A model generated the notes under the pieces. It saw nothing but the letters and a program-made list of their open reading frames with translations. It was not told the origin of the DNA and ran no database searches. Below, piece after piece: positions 34,148 through 46,500 of a stretch of 64,000 nt of DNA (its first letter is position 1; each line of letters opens with the position of its first letter). This stretch comes from Paragyromitra xinjiangensis. Its lineage: Eukaryota > Ascomycota > Pezizomycetes > Pezizales > Discinaceae. Where the stretch lies: contig JBCAMK010000002.1 of the NCBI GenBank assembly GCA_038503065.1, forward strand, positions 2,356,001 to 2,420,000, written 5' to 3'. The position numbers and the translations under genes are program-made.

Positions 34148-34675
34148 ATGTCTACCGGAGATACTAGTAGTCAAAAGCTCGAACTGTCCATCATAATCTA
34201 CACTAAATCTCCAGAGGATACATTCCCATCATATCCCAATGAGCACCATGTTGCCATCCTCGTCAGTCCCCTTCATCACGGGCCTGATATGCTGTATCAC
34301 CTCTACAACGCCACAGAGGATACCACGACCGAGACCGATATGAGATACGAACATCTTACCAGCAGCAATGATGAGTTCCGAAAAACGTCCCGTCCCAACC
34401 ACATGGTAGTGCTGCACACAAACATGACACAAGATCGGTTCGGGTGGCTGCATGAGGTTTTTGAGAATACTCTCGTCCCGACAGGCGAAAACAGACCCGC
34501 GGGATGGAACTGCCAAACGTGGGTCAGGGATGCAATGTTGAAGATGGAGGCTAGCGACCTATTGGCAATTGGGCAAGCGGATTTCTATTACTCCAAAATG
34601 ATGACGTTCATCGAGACAGTGGCGGATAAGCGGCAGGATAATTTAGCCGTTGGAAAAAATACATTTTATGGCTGA
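34148..34675 (+). CDS. Conserved-looking fungal protein of unknown function, single exon
   Basis: An intact 175-aa frame without introns. It has even composition, no signal peptide and no membrane segment. The region EHHVAILVSPLHHGPDMLYH followed later by PAGWNCQTWVRDAMLKM gives a His ... Asn-Cys-Gln-x-Trp layout. That spacing recalls permuted papain-like folds (NlpC/P60, LRAT or PPPDE types), where Cys and His are catalytic, but I cannot confirm it. The frame starts at the first ATG. It is isolated next to a 6.5-kb gene-poor stretch, so it may be an accessory gene. Confidence 0.65.
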   Translation: MSTGDTSSQKLELSIIIYTKSPEDTFPSYPNEHHVAILVSPLHHGPDMLYHLYNATEDTTTETDMRYEHLTSSNDEFRKTSRPNHMVVLHTNMTQDRFGWLHEVFENTLVPTGENRPAGWNCQTWVRDAMLKMEASDLLAIGQADFYYSKMMTFIETVADKRQDNLAVGKNTFYG

Positions 34676-37600
34676 GGAAGAGTTATTCCAACCAGCCTGG
34701 AAGTAATGCATGCACCTCCTCAAGCTCTTAGTCTCGAAAATATGCTTCTGTACCCCTCAAAATTATGTGACACACCAAGATAGGGCTGAACCGATCGCCC
34801 CTCTATATACAAACTTAGTACTGATGAGACCCTATCACTAGCTTGTGACTTACTGCACGATACGTTATTAAACTCAAAAATGGCGAAATCCAATAATTCA
34901 ATCACAGCAAAAACCAGATGGGAAGTCGGGGGGAAAAACGGGTGTGGCGTGTTCCAAAAACCATATTCCAAAAACTCCACATTTTTCCTATCGAGTGATG
35001 ATGCATGATTGATAATAATAATGATCATATCATATTAACCCACGACGCCAAAATCGTGATTGAGATCCAATAACAACAGTTTAAGTCCTTAAGTGCACTT
35101 GCGGTCTTGAAGGAAGACAGTTCCCGATTAAACAGCAGACGAAGAAGGTGGCTGAAATGATGAGGTGATTCTCTAATTACAACTAGGAAAGCGTGATTGG
35201 TGCCAAACTCTGTGGCAACGGAAGCCCGTATCGCTATCGAGAGAAGTAGTGGTACCTTTTATAGCCTCCAGTTCGATGGCCGAGCAAGCCAAGCCAGGAT
35301 TGATTGGTTGGTTGGTTGATTGATTGATTCATTAAGTACATCAAACCACCGGGTTATGGTACTAAAGTCAGGATTAAAGGCAAACACCCTAAACACATGA
35401 ACTGAACTTCTCCTTTCTGAGAGATACCGAGCGGATAGCCAGGGAAGAGATCTAAGGATGTACCCGTAGCTCTACAAATCGAGACTCCATACACATTCCC
35501 AAGGGATTTACACATGGGATATCTAGAAGCTTGCTACCCCTTGATACGAAGGTATAATTAGAAACATAGTTAAATGCCTTCCGATTCATAACTATGATGG
35601 CCAAAGCTTCTCTTCCATGCTTTAACGGTGATTACTGTAAACATGAGTTACCATGAACGAACAAGACCTCCGAGATCTTCAAGATTAGGGGTGAATCAAG
35701 AGGTCCCAAGTCATATAAAGAAGGCTTACATAGGCAAAGGAAACTCTCACTCACCAGTGGAAAATGGCTCCCCACCAAGACACTACCCAGATATCTATCT
35801 GAGAAAAGTGTTCGTGCCTACATGTAGCACTGCGAGTGACTGTATATGATGAGCTTGCTTCCCAAAACTATAACGCTTGGCAGCAACTCTAGCTTGACAT
35901 CTACAAGTTAGCCTCATGCCCAGCCCTGTACTACCGAAAGTTGCTCGGCACCGGAGGGTCCAGAGTAACAAATCTCGGGGCTAACCCGGAGGCTCTAGGG
36001 AGGGCCAAATTAGGCCAGGAGCTCCCGGAGGTTTTTCCGTACTCGCGGCGTTTCTTTTCTCCGATGTAAAGTAATATTAATTGTATAGGGCATCCTCATA
36101 ACTTTAAGCACCAAATTTCCCCAATCCCCATCGAAACTCGTCCCCCTAGTTTCCACAGCCTCCCGAGGTATAAAAACTTTATGTAACTTACTAATAGAAT
36201 TAAATACCAGTTACCTCCGAGGCTTTGGAGGTCCGAAAAAGCCCGAAGAAAGTCATGCGCCAACTCGGAGGGACAACCACACGGCGTAGAACAGCTGCAG
36301 GTAGCAGGTATGGGAACGAGTTTACCAAATACGAGCTTTCTCAACCTCTAGGCTATCCTCTTTCTCCCTTTCTCAGCCTTCTATTCAAGCTATGTTTCCG
36401 CACATCATCAGCCTTCTTCCACCTCCAGTGCTATTCGTGGTACTTATGAGATATACTCAGATGTGAAATGCTCCTCAATAACAGGGGAACTCCGTACTCC
36501 AAACCCTGCCTATTGCTAACTAGAGACCCACCTAGCAGATAATGACCACGCATCCTAGGGAAACCGCTGGATCCCACCGTGGATTAGTTCGGGTTACAGC
36601 CGTTGATAACCCAGAAAAGCTTGCTCGCCAACAGATGCACCAGACAGGCACGATAACAGATGATGAAGAGGTATTCTCATCTCATCAAATCTGTAGGATT
36701 GAAGCCCCAGTGACTTCCTAGAGATTTTCTGCTCTCCGCCAACTTCGCAAATATTTTGTCCTTCGAAATTGATGATAGCCACTATCTTAGATCAAACTTT
36801 TGGTAGACCAGACTGCTCTGTTACCCGATCAAGGGATCAGGCATCAGTAAAGCAATATCTCACAGCACATGAGACTAGCTTGGATGATATCTATGGCAAT
36901 CTACGGTGTCACAATTTGTTCTTAGCATTACATGAGCCCAATATCATCTACCAATACTAGGCATCAAATGCTAATCCCGAGGAAAAATTTCAAAGCAATA
37001 CCTAGGGGAGGTTATTCGTCGACCAGGCTGGCAAATGTCATAATGAAAGGCCAGACAACGAGAATTCCATGCACTTAATAAGGTTAAGTCAAAGAGTTTG
37101 CAGGTTATTAGAAATGTGCCTCTCCCACTCAAACCTCGGATAACCACCCATGTTTTTTGACCTGAATCAAAGCATCGGTCTCTACATAGGCCTATTAATT
37201 CGAATCCGCAAGATTAACCAAATTTCTGCATTGCGGTGTACAATTTTGGCTCTGTCCGCAAACTTTGGCCATCCGGAAGTTATCATTTCAAGCGTCAGAC
37301 GTTTATATCTAGATTATGCCCCTTAGGTAAACACGAGAGAAGAATTAAAAGTATGTTTGTCGATACCCGACGATCGCAGTGCACACACCCCGAAAAAAGC
37401 CCAGAGCGCTACCTAGGTACGACCATAAGAAAAGCAGCTTTGGAAGCTTATTCAAACCCTAACTTTATAACGGTGTGACGATAAATGTAGTTACCGAGCT
37501 TGAAGGTGAGCCGACAAACGAAATTGCCTGGATGGAAAGCACAATTCCAGAATAGCAATCAAATCGAGTAAAGAGCCACATCAAGGAAACACTATAAATT

Positions 37601-40600
37601 CCTGTTAATTCTATATAGATTACAAGCTAATTCTCAAAATGCTAAATACTGGCGGGATGCTAGCAGCTACAGGGAAGAGACCGAAAGAAACCGAAAAAGA
37701 AGAAAAAAACATTTCTACTAGATCTCTCAGTGATAGTATTATACATCTTACGAATATCGAAATCCAAAAGGAAGAGCCATCTATCATCCCAGGAGGTTGA
37801 TAAAAAGATAAAGAAGGTTCCTATGGCACGCAGCAAGCTGCGTGCATGGGGCTGAGCTAGGCTCGTTCCCATCTCCTACTGCCTGAGGGTTCTGCGCACT
37901 GTAGGGGGCTGGGCACAAGGCTACACGCCATCTAGTCCACAGATAGCTTCACGAGCTCCCTATCTTCACATAATTTTGATATTATTCACAACCGCGTCAC
38001 GCACGCGGAACTCAATGACATAGGAATTACCGAATTATTTCTATTCCTGCTTCCTTAGGGCCGAATTCTGCGTTATATGGTCCAGCAGCTCATGGGAACT
38101 TGCCAAAACTTGGACATCAACAAGCGACAGGGTACCGGATTAATTCCGCCACCGGATAACGCAACAATGCTTTTTAAAGCCGCATACACACCGCGCGTTT
38201 TCCCCTCATAACATCGTTTGTGATTTTTGAAACCTGGGGCAGGCCACACCTCTAGCGCCATAGCCGAGATCTTGGAAACCACCCGTTGGGAGTTCACCGC
38301 AAAGATTCTGAAAATCAAAGGAACCAAAGGATATATAAGCTAAAAATTACAAAAGAAAAATGGGAATGTCCAAATTTTTCATCGAAGAAACCCATTAGAT
38401 TTCGAAATACCAGTTCCCCGACTGGTAGCCCCCCAAACATCAATATTAGGATAATGATAGAAATGCGGATCTCAGAGTTATCATGACAAGGAATTCGATA
38501 TCACCTGGAAGATATCCTGCGAGATGAGATAGGGCCTCAATTCCGTTAGTGGTGTACTATGCTGCCCTCAACATCACGCAGCATACTCCTTATAGGGAAG
38601 CCCTCGAATTCCCGAAAAATTAAGGCCCTGGGTCCTAACCTTGGTGCGACAATGGCATCAAAAAGCACCAGAATTGATCCCGCTAAATGTCATCAGCAAC
38701 CTTGTATATCAACAAGAGTTACACAAGCTACCCTACCTCATCAACTAGCTTATCAATGTAGAACATTGATCTGTAAAGAACTGAGCCGCAATCTATTTTC
38801 TGAGCGTTATTCCCGCTTCCCTATTCCGTGGCTGCGGATACGGCCTCTCGGAATGATGGAATCCGCGGGGTCGATAATCCTCCCCTCCGTACGCGTATGC
38901 ACCTATCAGCTTCACCGAAAAAATATAGTAGGAGATGATCAGATTCCCCCGACCCTTGTTTTCTGTGCTGGGATAGCCCAGAAATCCAAGAATTTTTGGT
39001 GCAGCCGCCCGAAAAAAATAGAGTCGATATGAAGGATCTCTTAAGTTCATACACAATCACTCGTACCACATGTATTCATTACACCTCAATAAATCTATCG
39101 CACTTGCCAGAACTCAACTCTGGCCGTGATGGTCTCACATCTAATGAGATCTACGGCAAATCCCCACGTCTGTTACACACTAAACAGTCCCAACCTACAA
39201 AAGTCACATATGATTTATCTCCTGCAAAGCCCTAATTCAAACATAAAATGATTAAGGATCATTCCATACTCAAATCTAACTCTATGGTGAATCGCAACGT
39301 GTCGACGGAAACACATGTTTTCGCTTGGCTCCCTGAAAGGCTCGGGGATCACCCGCTCATGTTTCACCAATGCTAGTGCTGACACCTTTACCCGAATTGA
39401 CGACCCATTGCCAACGGATCCAAACAGCATCGAAAATGGATAACGATCCGTCAATACTTGCAATCTTCACCACCCACGGATCGGAGATACTATCCATTCT
39501 GACACTTGAGCTCAAGCCACAACCTCATCTAGACACTTGCGTAAGATTAGATTAGCGAATACCACCACATCACGTTCTGAAACTTGAAATCTCAATCTCA
39601 TTTTCCGGCACAGTACCAGCCTTTGGCCGTTCAATCTCGCCTCGAACTCGGCAATCTGCGAATGCAGCACCATTGACGAAATTTGACACGGGCCATCAAG
39701 TAAGCAATCATACCATCCTCCAAAATCAGGTAGGTCAGATCCGGCCGATCTGAAAAGAGGCTTCCGGTGGCTCTCTAATGGATCAAATAAGTTTCAAGTA
39801 GAGGCGGGGTATGAGTCGAGGAAACCCATCACTTTATTTTCGCAAGCGAGTGATCTCGCATGACTTCTTCTGGTTCTTTTGGGTAAGGTATCCCCGAGTC
39901 CTTGTATCACGCTCCTGGCGCCAGGTCGGTTATCACTTCCCCTGAAAGATGTGATATAGCGTCTCTCATACATACGTAAACTACCTAAATCCAGCCAGTA
40001 CCTACCTTGATCACCGCATATCCGACGCGGTGCCTGAAATCAAGATTGCATGTCTCAAAATAGGTGTACCTTTTTAGGTATGCCGATCTCTGGCTATCAA
40101 TTGAGTTGATTCATGGAAACTCTCATCCAGATCGCGTGCAACACTGGAGACGGGAATCACGGCCCGAAGGCCTGGGATGATGATGATGCCTTTTTTTTGT
40201 TCGAACCGTAGTTAGGCTGTCCCCCCGCACACCAGTAGAAAAATCCAGAAAAACAGGACCACGGACCGTGTACGTACTGCTATCCGCTACCTTTATCTTG
40301 GGTATTTGCCAGAGGTGAGGTCAACCTCGCCTGCTCGGATCAGTGTAACAGCTCGAAAAAGTGGGGAATTCTTAAATCACCGGCTGTTGAGCCGTTAATT
40401 GGAAGAAACCCGTTTCACGATCCGGATATCCTCTAATAATGGTTTATCGTGCCGGGACCGTTGTTCGCAAGGGCCTTATTTACCGTGTTAAGACGCTAAG
40501 ATGACGAACTACTTCTGCTTCCCGGCCCCAAGCAGCCGCCGTTGTGACCCCCACTTGTAGCGATTGTCCAGACTTCGCGTCAATGACCTTCTGAAGCCCG

Positions 40601-41218
40601 AAGGTGTGCAAATATAAACTACGGGTAGTTGATAAATGAGAATTAATTTTACATAAGGCTGCGCACACTGTGAACTATAAATCTGCAGAAAGCTTAGCAC
40701 CCCAGCGGAATTCTGGCGGCGTCCTCCTCCAATGTCGGCAAAATCTGTGGGTCCTAGTCGATTGTAATTGGTGGTCTCTGATAAATATGTACCGTCATAT
40801 GTACTGTGATAAAATTCGATCCGCCTTCTGCAGTGTGAAAATAGGATTGCGAAGCGGCAGTCATTGAGACTTGGCGGGATGGGATGGGAAGCCGGTTCGT
40901 GGGCCGGCGGACGGACGTGAGGAGATTCCGAAGAATCCGAAAAGCGAAACAGATGTCGTCTGTTTATCAGATTTAATTTCGTCACCAGTGGCATGAGGCT
41001 CTTCTGGAACTGTGGCGTAAATTGACATGGGGCTATCGTGAGCAGGGTAACAACCTTGGCGGTCGGTACAGGAACCGAAACGTTCAGACGACGGGTAACC
41101 CAACGCGTGCCCTTGCTGAGCTACGCAAACCCTGTTCAAACAACCTCTCACGGTCTTCTCCCTTTTTTGTTACTCCGAATAACATCCTCATCGCCGCTTT
41201 ATTGTTCCGCCACACGCC
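34676..41218. other. 6.5-kb gene-poor region
   Basis: I could not support any gene here by splice-aware reading. Open frames (for example 36594-36782 -, 38559-39032 +, 40509-40994 -) have no family motifs and no plausible exon partners. Base composition shifts from place to place. ATCACTCG occurs at 39056 and 39847 and TACATGTA at 35818. It may hold decayed transposons or lineage-specific genes that I cannot recognise. Confidence 0.45.
35299..35330. repeat. GATT/GGTT tetranucleotide microsatellite
   Basis: About eight tetranucleotide units, shifting from GATT to GGTT and back to GATT, in non-coding DNA. Confidence 0.85.
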
Positions 41219-43512
41219 ATGTCGCCCGCTCTACTGGCTGAAGGTGCCTCTGCCACAAAGGGTATTGAATTTTTTGAGTCTTGCCTGAAGGAGATTCTTT
41301 CAACTATCCAAAAGAGCTCTCTTGAGCCACCGTTGGCCGAATCCAGTTTTAACGCCGAGCACTTGACCCAAATAAAACCGGCGAATCTACCTGGTGATGA
41401 GTTGTACAAGACTTCTCTAGAGACAGCGTTCAAAAGGATATTACACGGGCTTGCTGTGGGTGTCCTAGCTGTTGTGCTATTCAATCGCAATTGCTAATGA
41501 AGTCTAGGCGAGCGATCCATCTGTTAGTAATCAAACCTTAATAGCGTTCTGCAACCTGCTAGACCTAGCTCTAGTGCTTGCTGAGCTTGGTACGTTGCTC
41601 ACATGTCACTTTTATGTTCAAACTATCTTACACAACCCTGCAGAAATTTCTGAGACTGGTCTACCTCTGGCTTTAATTGAAGAGCTTTTCGACTCCCAAA
41701 CAATTCCATCATGCGAACGTTTGTTCCAATATCTCGAATCTCGAATCGAACGGATAACAGCTGGTATCGAAGGAGGGCGGGGGAAGGGTCTTATCCTATT
41801 ACGTTTGTGCAATGAGCTACTTCGGAGGCTATCCAAAACGGAAGACACCATCTTTTGTGGGCGAATATTGATCTTCCTGAGCAAGAGCTTTCCTATTGGC
41901 GAAAAGTCGGGTGTCAATTTGAGGGGAGATTTTAATGTTCAAAATGTAACTGTGTACGATGAGACTCCACAGGAGCCAGTGCTAGTACAGGAGATGGAGG
42001 TTGACCAGAAGGAAGAAGAAAAAAAGGAGGAAGCATCAGCTACTGCTGAGGGAGATACAAAGAGCGAAGACGGTACAAAAAGCATCAAGGCGGTATCATT
42101 TACCGCTGGACAGGAGCCGAAAAAGGTCCTGGATGCTGCTACATTATACCCAATTTTTTGGTCTCTGCAACGAGATTTTGCAGATCCCCCTAGGCTATTC
42201 CATAAAGAGAACCTCGAAAGCTTCAAAACAGCACTTGCCGCTACAATGGCAAAATTTCAGGTAGCCGACGAAGAAGCTCTTAAGAGCACTGGCAAGGTAG
42301 ATGGTGTGGCAAACGGGTCTAAACGTATGGATGATAAGAAGCCCGGGGTCACAGCTACCGGGGAGAAGAGGAAGAGAGAGGAAAGCGAGGAGGATGAATC
42401 GAAAGGAGAAGGATTTAATCCCAAATATCTGACTAGCCCGGAGCTATTTGAACTCGAGGTAATAAAGCACCCCATTTTCTGATTAACGAGTTAAGGCTAA
42501 GATAAGATCCGCGTAAATGATAGATTAGCGATTTGACTTTCAGAAGGCATGTGCTCGTGCAGGCAATGATTTTGATTGACTTCTTGCTAAGTCTCACATC
42601 TGGGGCAAAAGATAAATGGAAGGATATCAAGACGCCCAATAGATCAGTTCAATATGCGCATTTTACGTTGAGTCCCGAAGATGTGAATTCCCTTGATCTA
42701 AATCCGTCTACTTCGAATAGTGGAATAATGCCCGCCCTTGGGCCTAGAAATTGGAGCTGACGGCAATGTGGCACAGGAACAATGGGCTATGAATACCCGC
42801 ACTCAGATAACTACCAGTCTACAGCCTAATCAATCTGGCAGACTTTTTATGCGTCTTATCAATACTGTCCTCACTAGAGAACAGAACTGGGTGCGATGGA
42901 AAGCAGAAAGCTGTCACCCATTTGACATGCCTCCTCTGGCTGAAGCAGATTTCGAAGACGCAAAACGCAAGGCCGGGAGGCAGTGCGTCGCGGATCCGCC
43001 ATTTCGATATGTCATGGGGACGCCAACTCTAAGTAAATTATGGCAGGAGACCGGCGAATCCGCAGGGCTAGAGGGATTGGCTGATGAGGAGAGGTGGGCC
43101 GTCCGATGGCTATTTTTGCTTTTCGCGAGTTCCACCATCACTAACTCCGACTAGGCATCGTATCCCGTCACCCGAGTCCTTCCGAGAAGGTGTAAAACAA
43201 GCCGAGGAAGATATCAAAGATGCGCTTCTACCACCTGATATCGAAGAAGCCCAAAATGCAAAATTCACAAAAACTTGGAAGGCACTAAGGATCGCATCAC
43301 GAGATCGGTTTCATTTGTTCAACAAGTTCGACGATAAATTTGATGAGGATAGGAACGACCTAGAGATGCTTTTCGATGTGGATGAGAAGGCGAAAGAAGA
43401 AGCTAGACCCAAGGTGAATCAGCAAAAACCGCTCGACAAGAACCAGGAAGGGGTGGCTGTGGCTAACAAGGTAAATTTGGCCGAGACTGACAAGTCTACG
43501 GCATCGACCTGA
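41219..43512 (+). CDS. THOC1: THO complex subunit 1 (Hpr1/THOC1)
   Basis: Six exons: 41219-41455, 41508-41589, 41644-42458, 42524-42682, 42777-43093 and 43155-43512, giving 655 aa. Family hallmarks are KSGVNLRGDFNVQNVT, GFNPKYLTSPELFELE, then FRRHVLVQAMILIDFLLSL and VLTREQNWVRWKAESC. A low-complexity Glu/Lys insert lies in the middle (EVDQKEEEKKEEASATAEG) and a charged disordered tail at the C-terminus. THO couples transcription elongation to mRNA export and limits R-loops in the nucleus. The junctions before ISDLTFRRH and before EQWAMNTRTQ were chosen by phase and family pattern. The fungal protein lacks a death domain, as expected. Confidence 0.93.
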
Positions 43513-46500
43513 CACAGGAAAATTAAACTGGTTCAATTTGGAGGATCATGTTGCGAGGTTGAGCTGTGAATGAATTTGGATGCTCTGCAACCCGACTAAT
43601 AGGGTACAACGGACCTGAAGTCCTTAATAATCATACGCCACTCAAAATGGAGTGGTAATATTATCAAATACATAGATTATCTGTCGATATATGGCCCGAG
43701 GAGGACGCGAATCCCTAGGACCTCTTTTCAAGGTTTACAGCAAGAAATATTAGGTGATATTTGGGTGGCGTTAAATCTGGGCCGGCTTCCCATTCCGAAA
43801 TAAAAATTTATGAGGGGATACTCTTTTGGAAGTCTCCGTCTTTTTTTTCATGTTTGTCTTTTAAAGCGTTAAAAAATCAAGTTGGGCGTCTACTTTTGAA
43901 CCCTTGTTCCCTCCAGAGCGTCTACGCACAGGCGGCCGAAGCAATATCGTCCCTAGTCCACACAATGTACCCCGTCCTCTCATTCAACATTCAATATATG
44001 CAACTTCCGATAAACTACGTTGAAATTGCAACACGATTGATAGTTACAGAGAAACCTACCCACCCCCCTCCTCCCGCTTCTCTAAAAATTTATTGGCTGG
44101 GTCTTCCCAGTTACGGAGACCACCAACCCCACCCCAGACCAGACACAAGCCACAAAGACGATAGCTCAATTTCGCCTAACGAAGCCGGCACGGCGGGCAA
44201 GGATCATAACTTTAGATTAGAAATGATCGTGTCCAGTCTGGGCCCCTCGTGATCGAAGCCAGCATTCCTTTTTATCCACGCACACAACCTCCCCCCCATA
44301 CATACTTCCATGCAATAATATTTTTTTCTTCACCTCTCCGCATTTACAATTATCCTTTTACCGGGTTCTTCCGAATAGGAGGGGATGATCATTATGCCCC
44401 CCTCTCCTTCATGTTTTTCCGCTGCTGGCTCTTGTCACCCCATAAGACTTTCCCGAAAGTACTCTTTCTTTTTTCCTTCTTGACAGCTAAATGAAGCCAA
44501 GCTCTCGCTTCTTTCCTGGCCCAGGCCCGGGGTGGAATGCAAGCGCCAATATATTATCGTTAATATCTGTTCCTACATTGTTCCCCGGCTCGGTGGTGGA
44601 GAAACGTGAAAGATATTACCTGCCATCCAGCCCCGCGTCCTGTCTAATACCGGAAGAATTATCTACAGGGACAGATGGCTTTTTGGGCTTAGCCTTGCCT
44701 TGCCGAATGCACTAGTTTCCCCGGCTGCTGCAGTGGATCGGAGAAAGATATGGGAAAGGATCACCATTCACAGTAAACGTAAACGCTTACACTGGCAAGA
44801 CAGGCACACACCGTGTTACTTTACTTTTTCCTCCGGTCAGCAGCAAATACGTGGGTAAATACATTTACAGACTGAAGGATTTTGACGAGAGTCGAAAAGT
44901 GACCTGTGCTCATCATCAGATAGGTTACATCCAGTCATTCCGTATTTTCTTCTTCTTTAACCCAAAGAAGTTCACGGCATGACGGAGAGCCTGGCCTGTT
45001 TAGGCAAACTGTACTTCTGATCCTCTTAGTTCTTTCGATCTCTAGGGAAAGAAGGGAAAGCTGGCCTCTTCTGTTTTTAACCTGATGCTCCACAAAACTT
45101 GCATGATAGTGGTGATGACGACGATGGTGACTCGTCACTCGGTCCTCAATCGCTTCCGGTTCGGTTTTTTGTGCCCGGTTTGATCGCCCGTTTGACCGAG
45201 TGCCCTTACCTACTCTACCCTGACTTGTCCTACCTAAGCACTTGAAAGAACAAGTTAGGACAGCCGTTTCATTTACATCTGCCTGTTTGTCGCTCCCTTC
45301 CTGATCCACACACGGACAACGGATGCGGATGTGTCCTAGATCAAGGATCGGAAATATAGAGTACTCTGAGTGCGGGGTGCGGGAACACAAAGGCGGTATA
45401 CTTATCTTCATTGATTGATTTTGACCTGGCCTGCAGATGTGCGTTTCGGTCAAGCCTTTGCTCTCTCGCTTGTCATCGGCAAAGCAGGCCAGCCAGGCAT
45501 CTGGAGACACTTTATACTACCTACTCTATCAAAGTTGGTGCACATATGCTCCCGCATGGCGCTGGGATGAGGATGCGTGGTGCTATTCTGGTCAGGTGCG
45601 AGTATGTTTCGGTGAAGTAAAAATAAGATTTTCGGGGCATGCCTACTTACTTTTACCCGTGGGCTTCTCGGCTTGGGAGTTAGGTTCCTGGATAGTACAG
45701 CTGTCAAAAGCTGCGGACTACTTTAGGTAGGTTGCCTTTTTTTAATTATTTTTTATTTTTGTTTACCGGGGAAATGGTATTCTTACCAGATTTTTTTTAA
45801 GGCTGTCTAGCGAATGTTATGCTTACCCCGGATCTTCCAGAAAGCGATGTCCCTCAACGTCACCCAACGATCAACCACGGCAAAAAATTGATCCCTTACG
45901 AGAAATCTAAGGAGAAATCTCCTAAACAAGAGTCTCTTAATAAAAGATGCATACTGAAAAAAATTATTATGAACCCCGTGAGCCAGCGGATTTCTGGCGC
46001 TTGGCATGTATAGATTATTCTGCAAGTTGATCATGAAGTTATAGCATAATATCCTCGTGCCGAACCTTAAGCCCCGACCAACATTTGAAACCGTAGAGTT
46101 ACAGCAAATTTGGCTGCGTGAGAAAAAAAATAAGTAAATCCCCTCGCTCTCCAGCTCACCCCAACCTATATTAGCTCTTATATATTTTTTGCATCAGTTG
46201 TACTGATATCGAATATAGTGAACAACTGCGAAACTAAAGAAGGGTATGTTTGGTTCAGATGACGGTCAGTCTACCTGAGAACTACGAAACCAATCTATCT
46301 CTTAAGGTCAATCGTCGTCTGAAATACATGACTGATTCTAGATCTCGCTACCTGCTTACAGAGCGGAAACATCGTTTCAGATCAGTTTAATCGTGCAGAC
46401 TGTAGTCAATACCAAGATCCCGTTGCACTTTATCTGATAGTCAACAGCTGTCGGTCTGTCATGATATCTAGGCGAACAAACTTCTAGCTGTTTCGGAATG

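Noticed and set aside
36594..36782. Short minus-strand frame with plausible composition
   Set aside because: Sixty-two codons, no neighbouring exons in phase, no recognised domain.
38559..39032. 157-codon frame with ATG
   Set aside because: No recognisable motif, no exon partner, in a gene-poor stretch; composition looks random. Not excluded as an orphan gene.
40509..40994. 161-codon minus-strand frame upstream of THOC1
   Set aside because: No family resemblance, overlaps the probable THOC1 promoter region.
44935..45510. 191-codon minus-strand frame
   Set aside because: Starts at GTG; no motif; flanked by stop-rich sequence.
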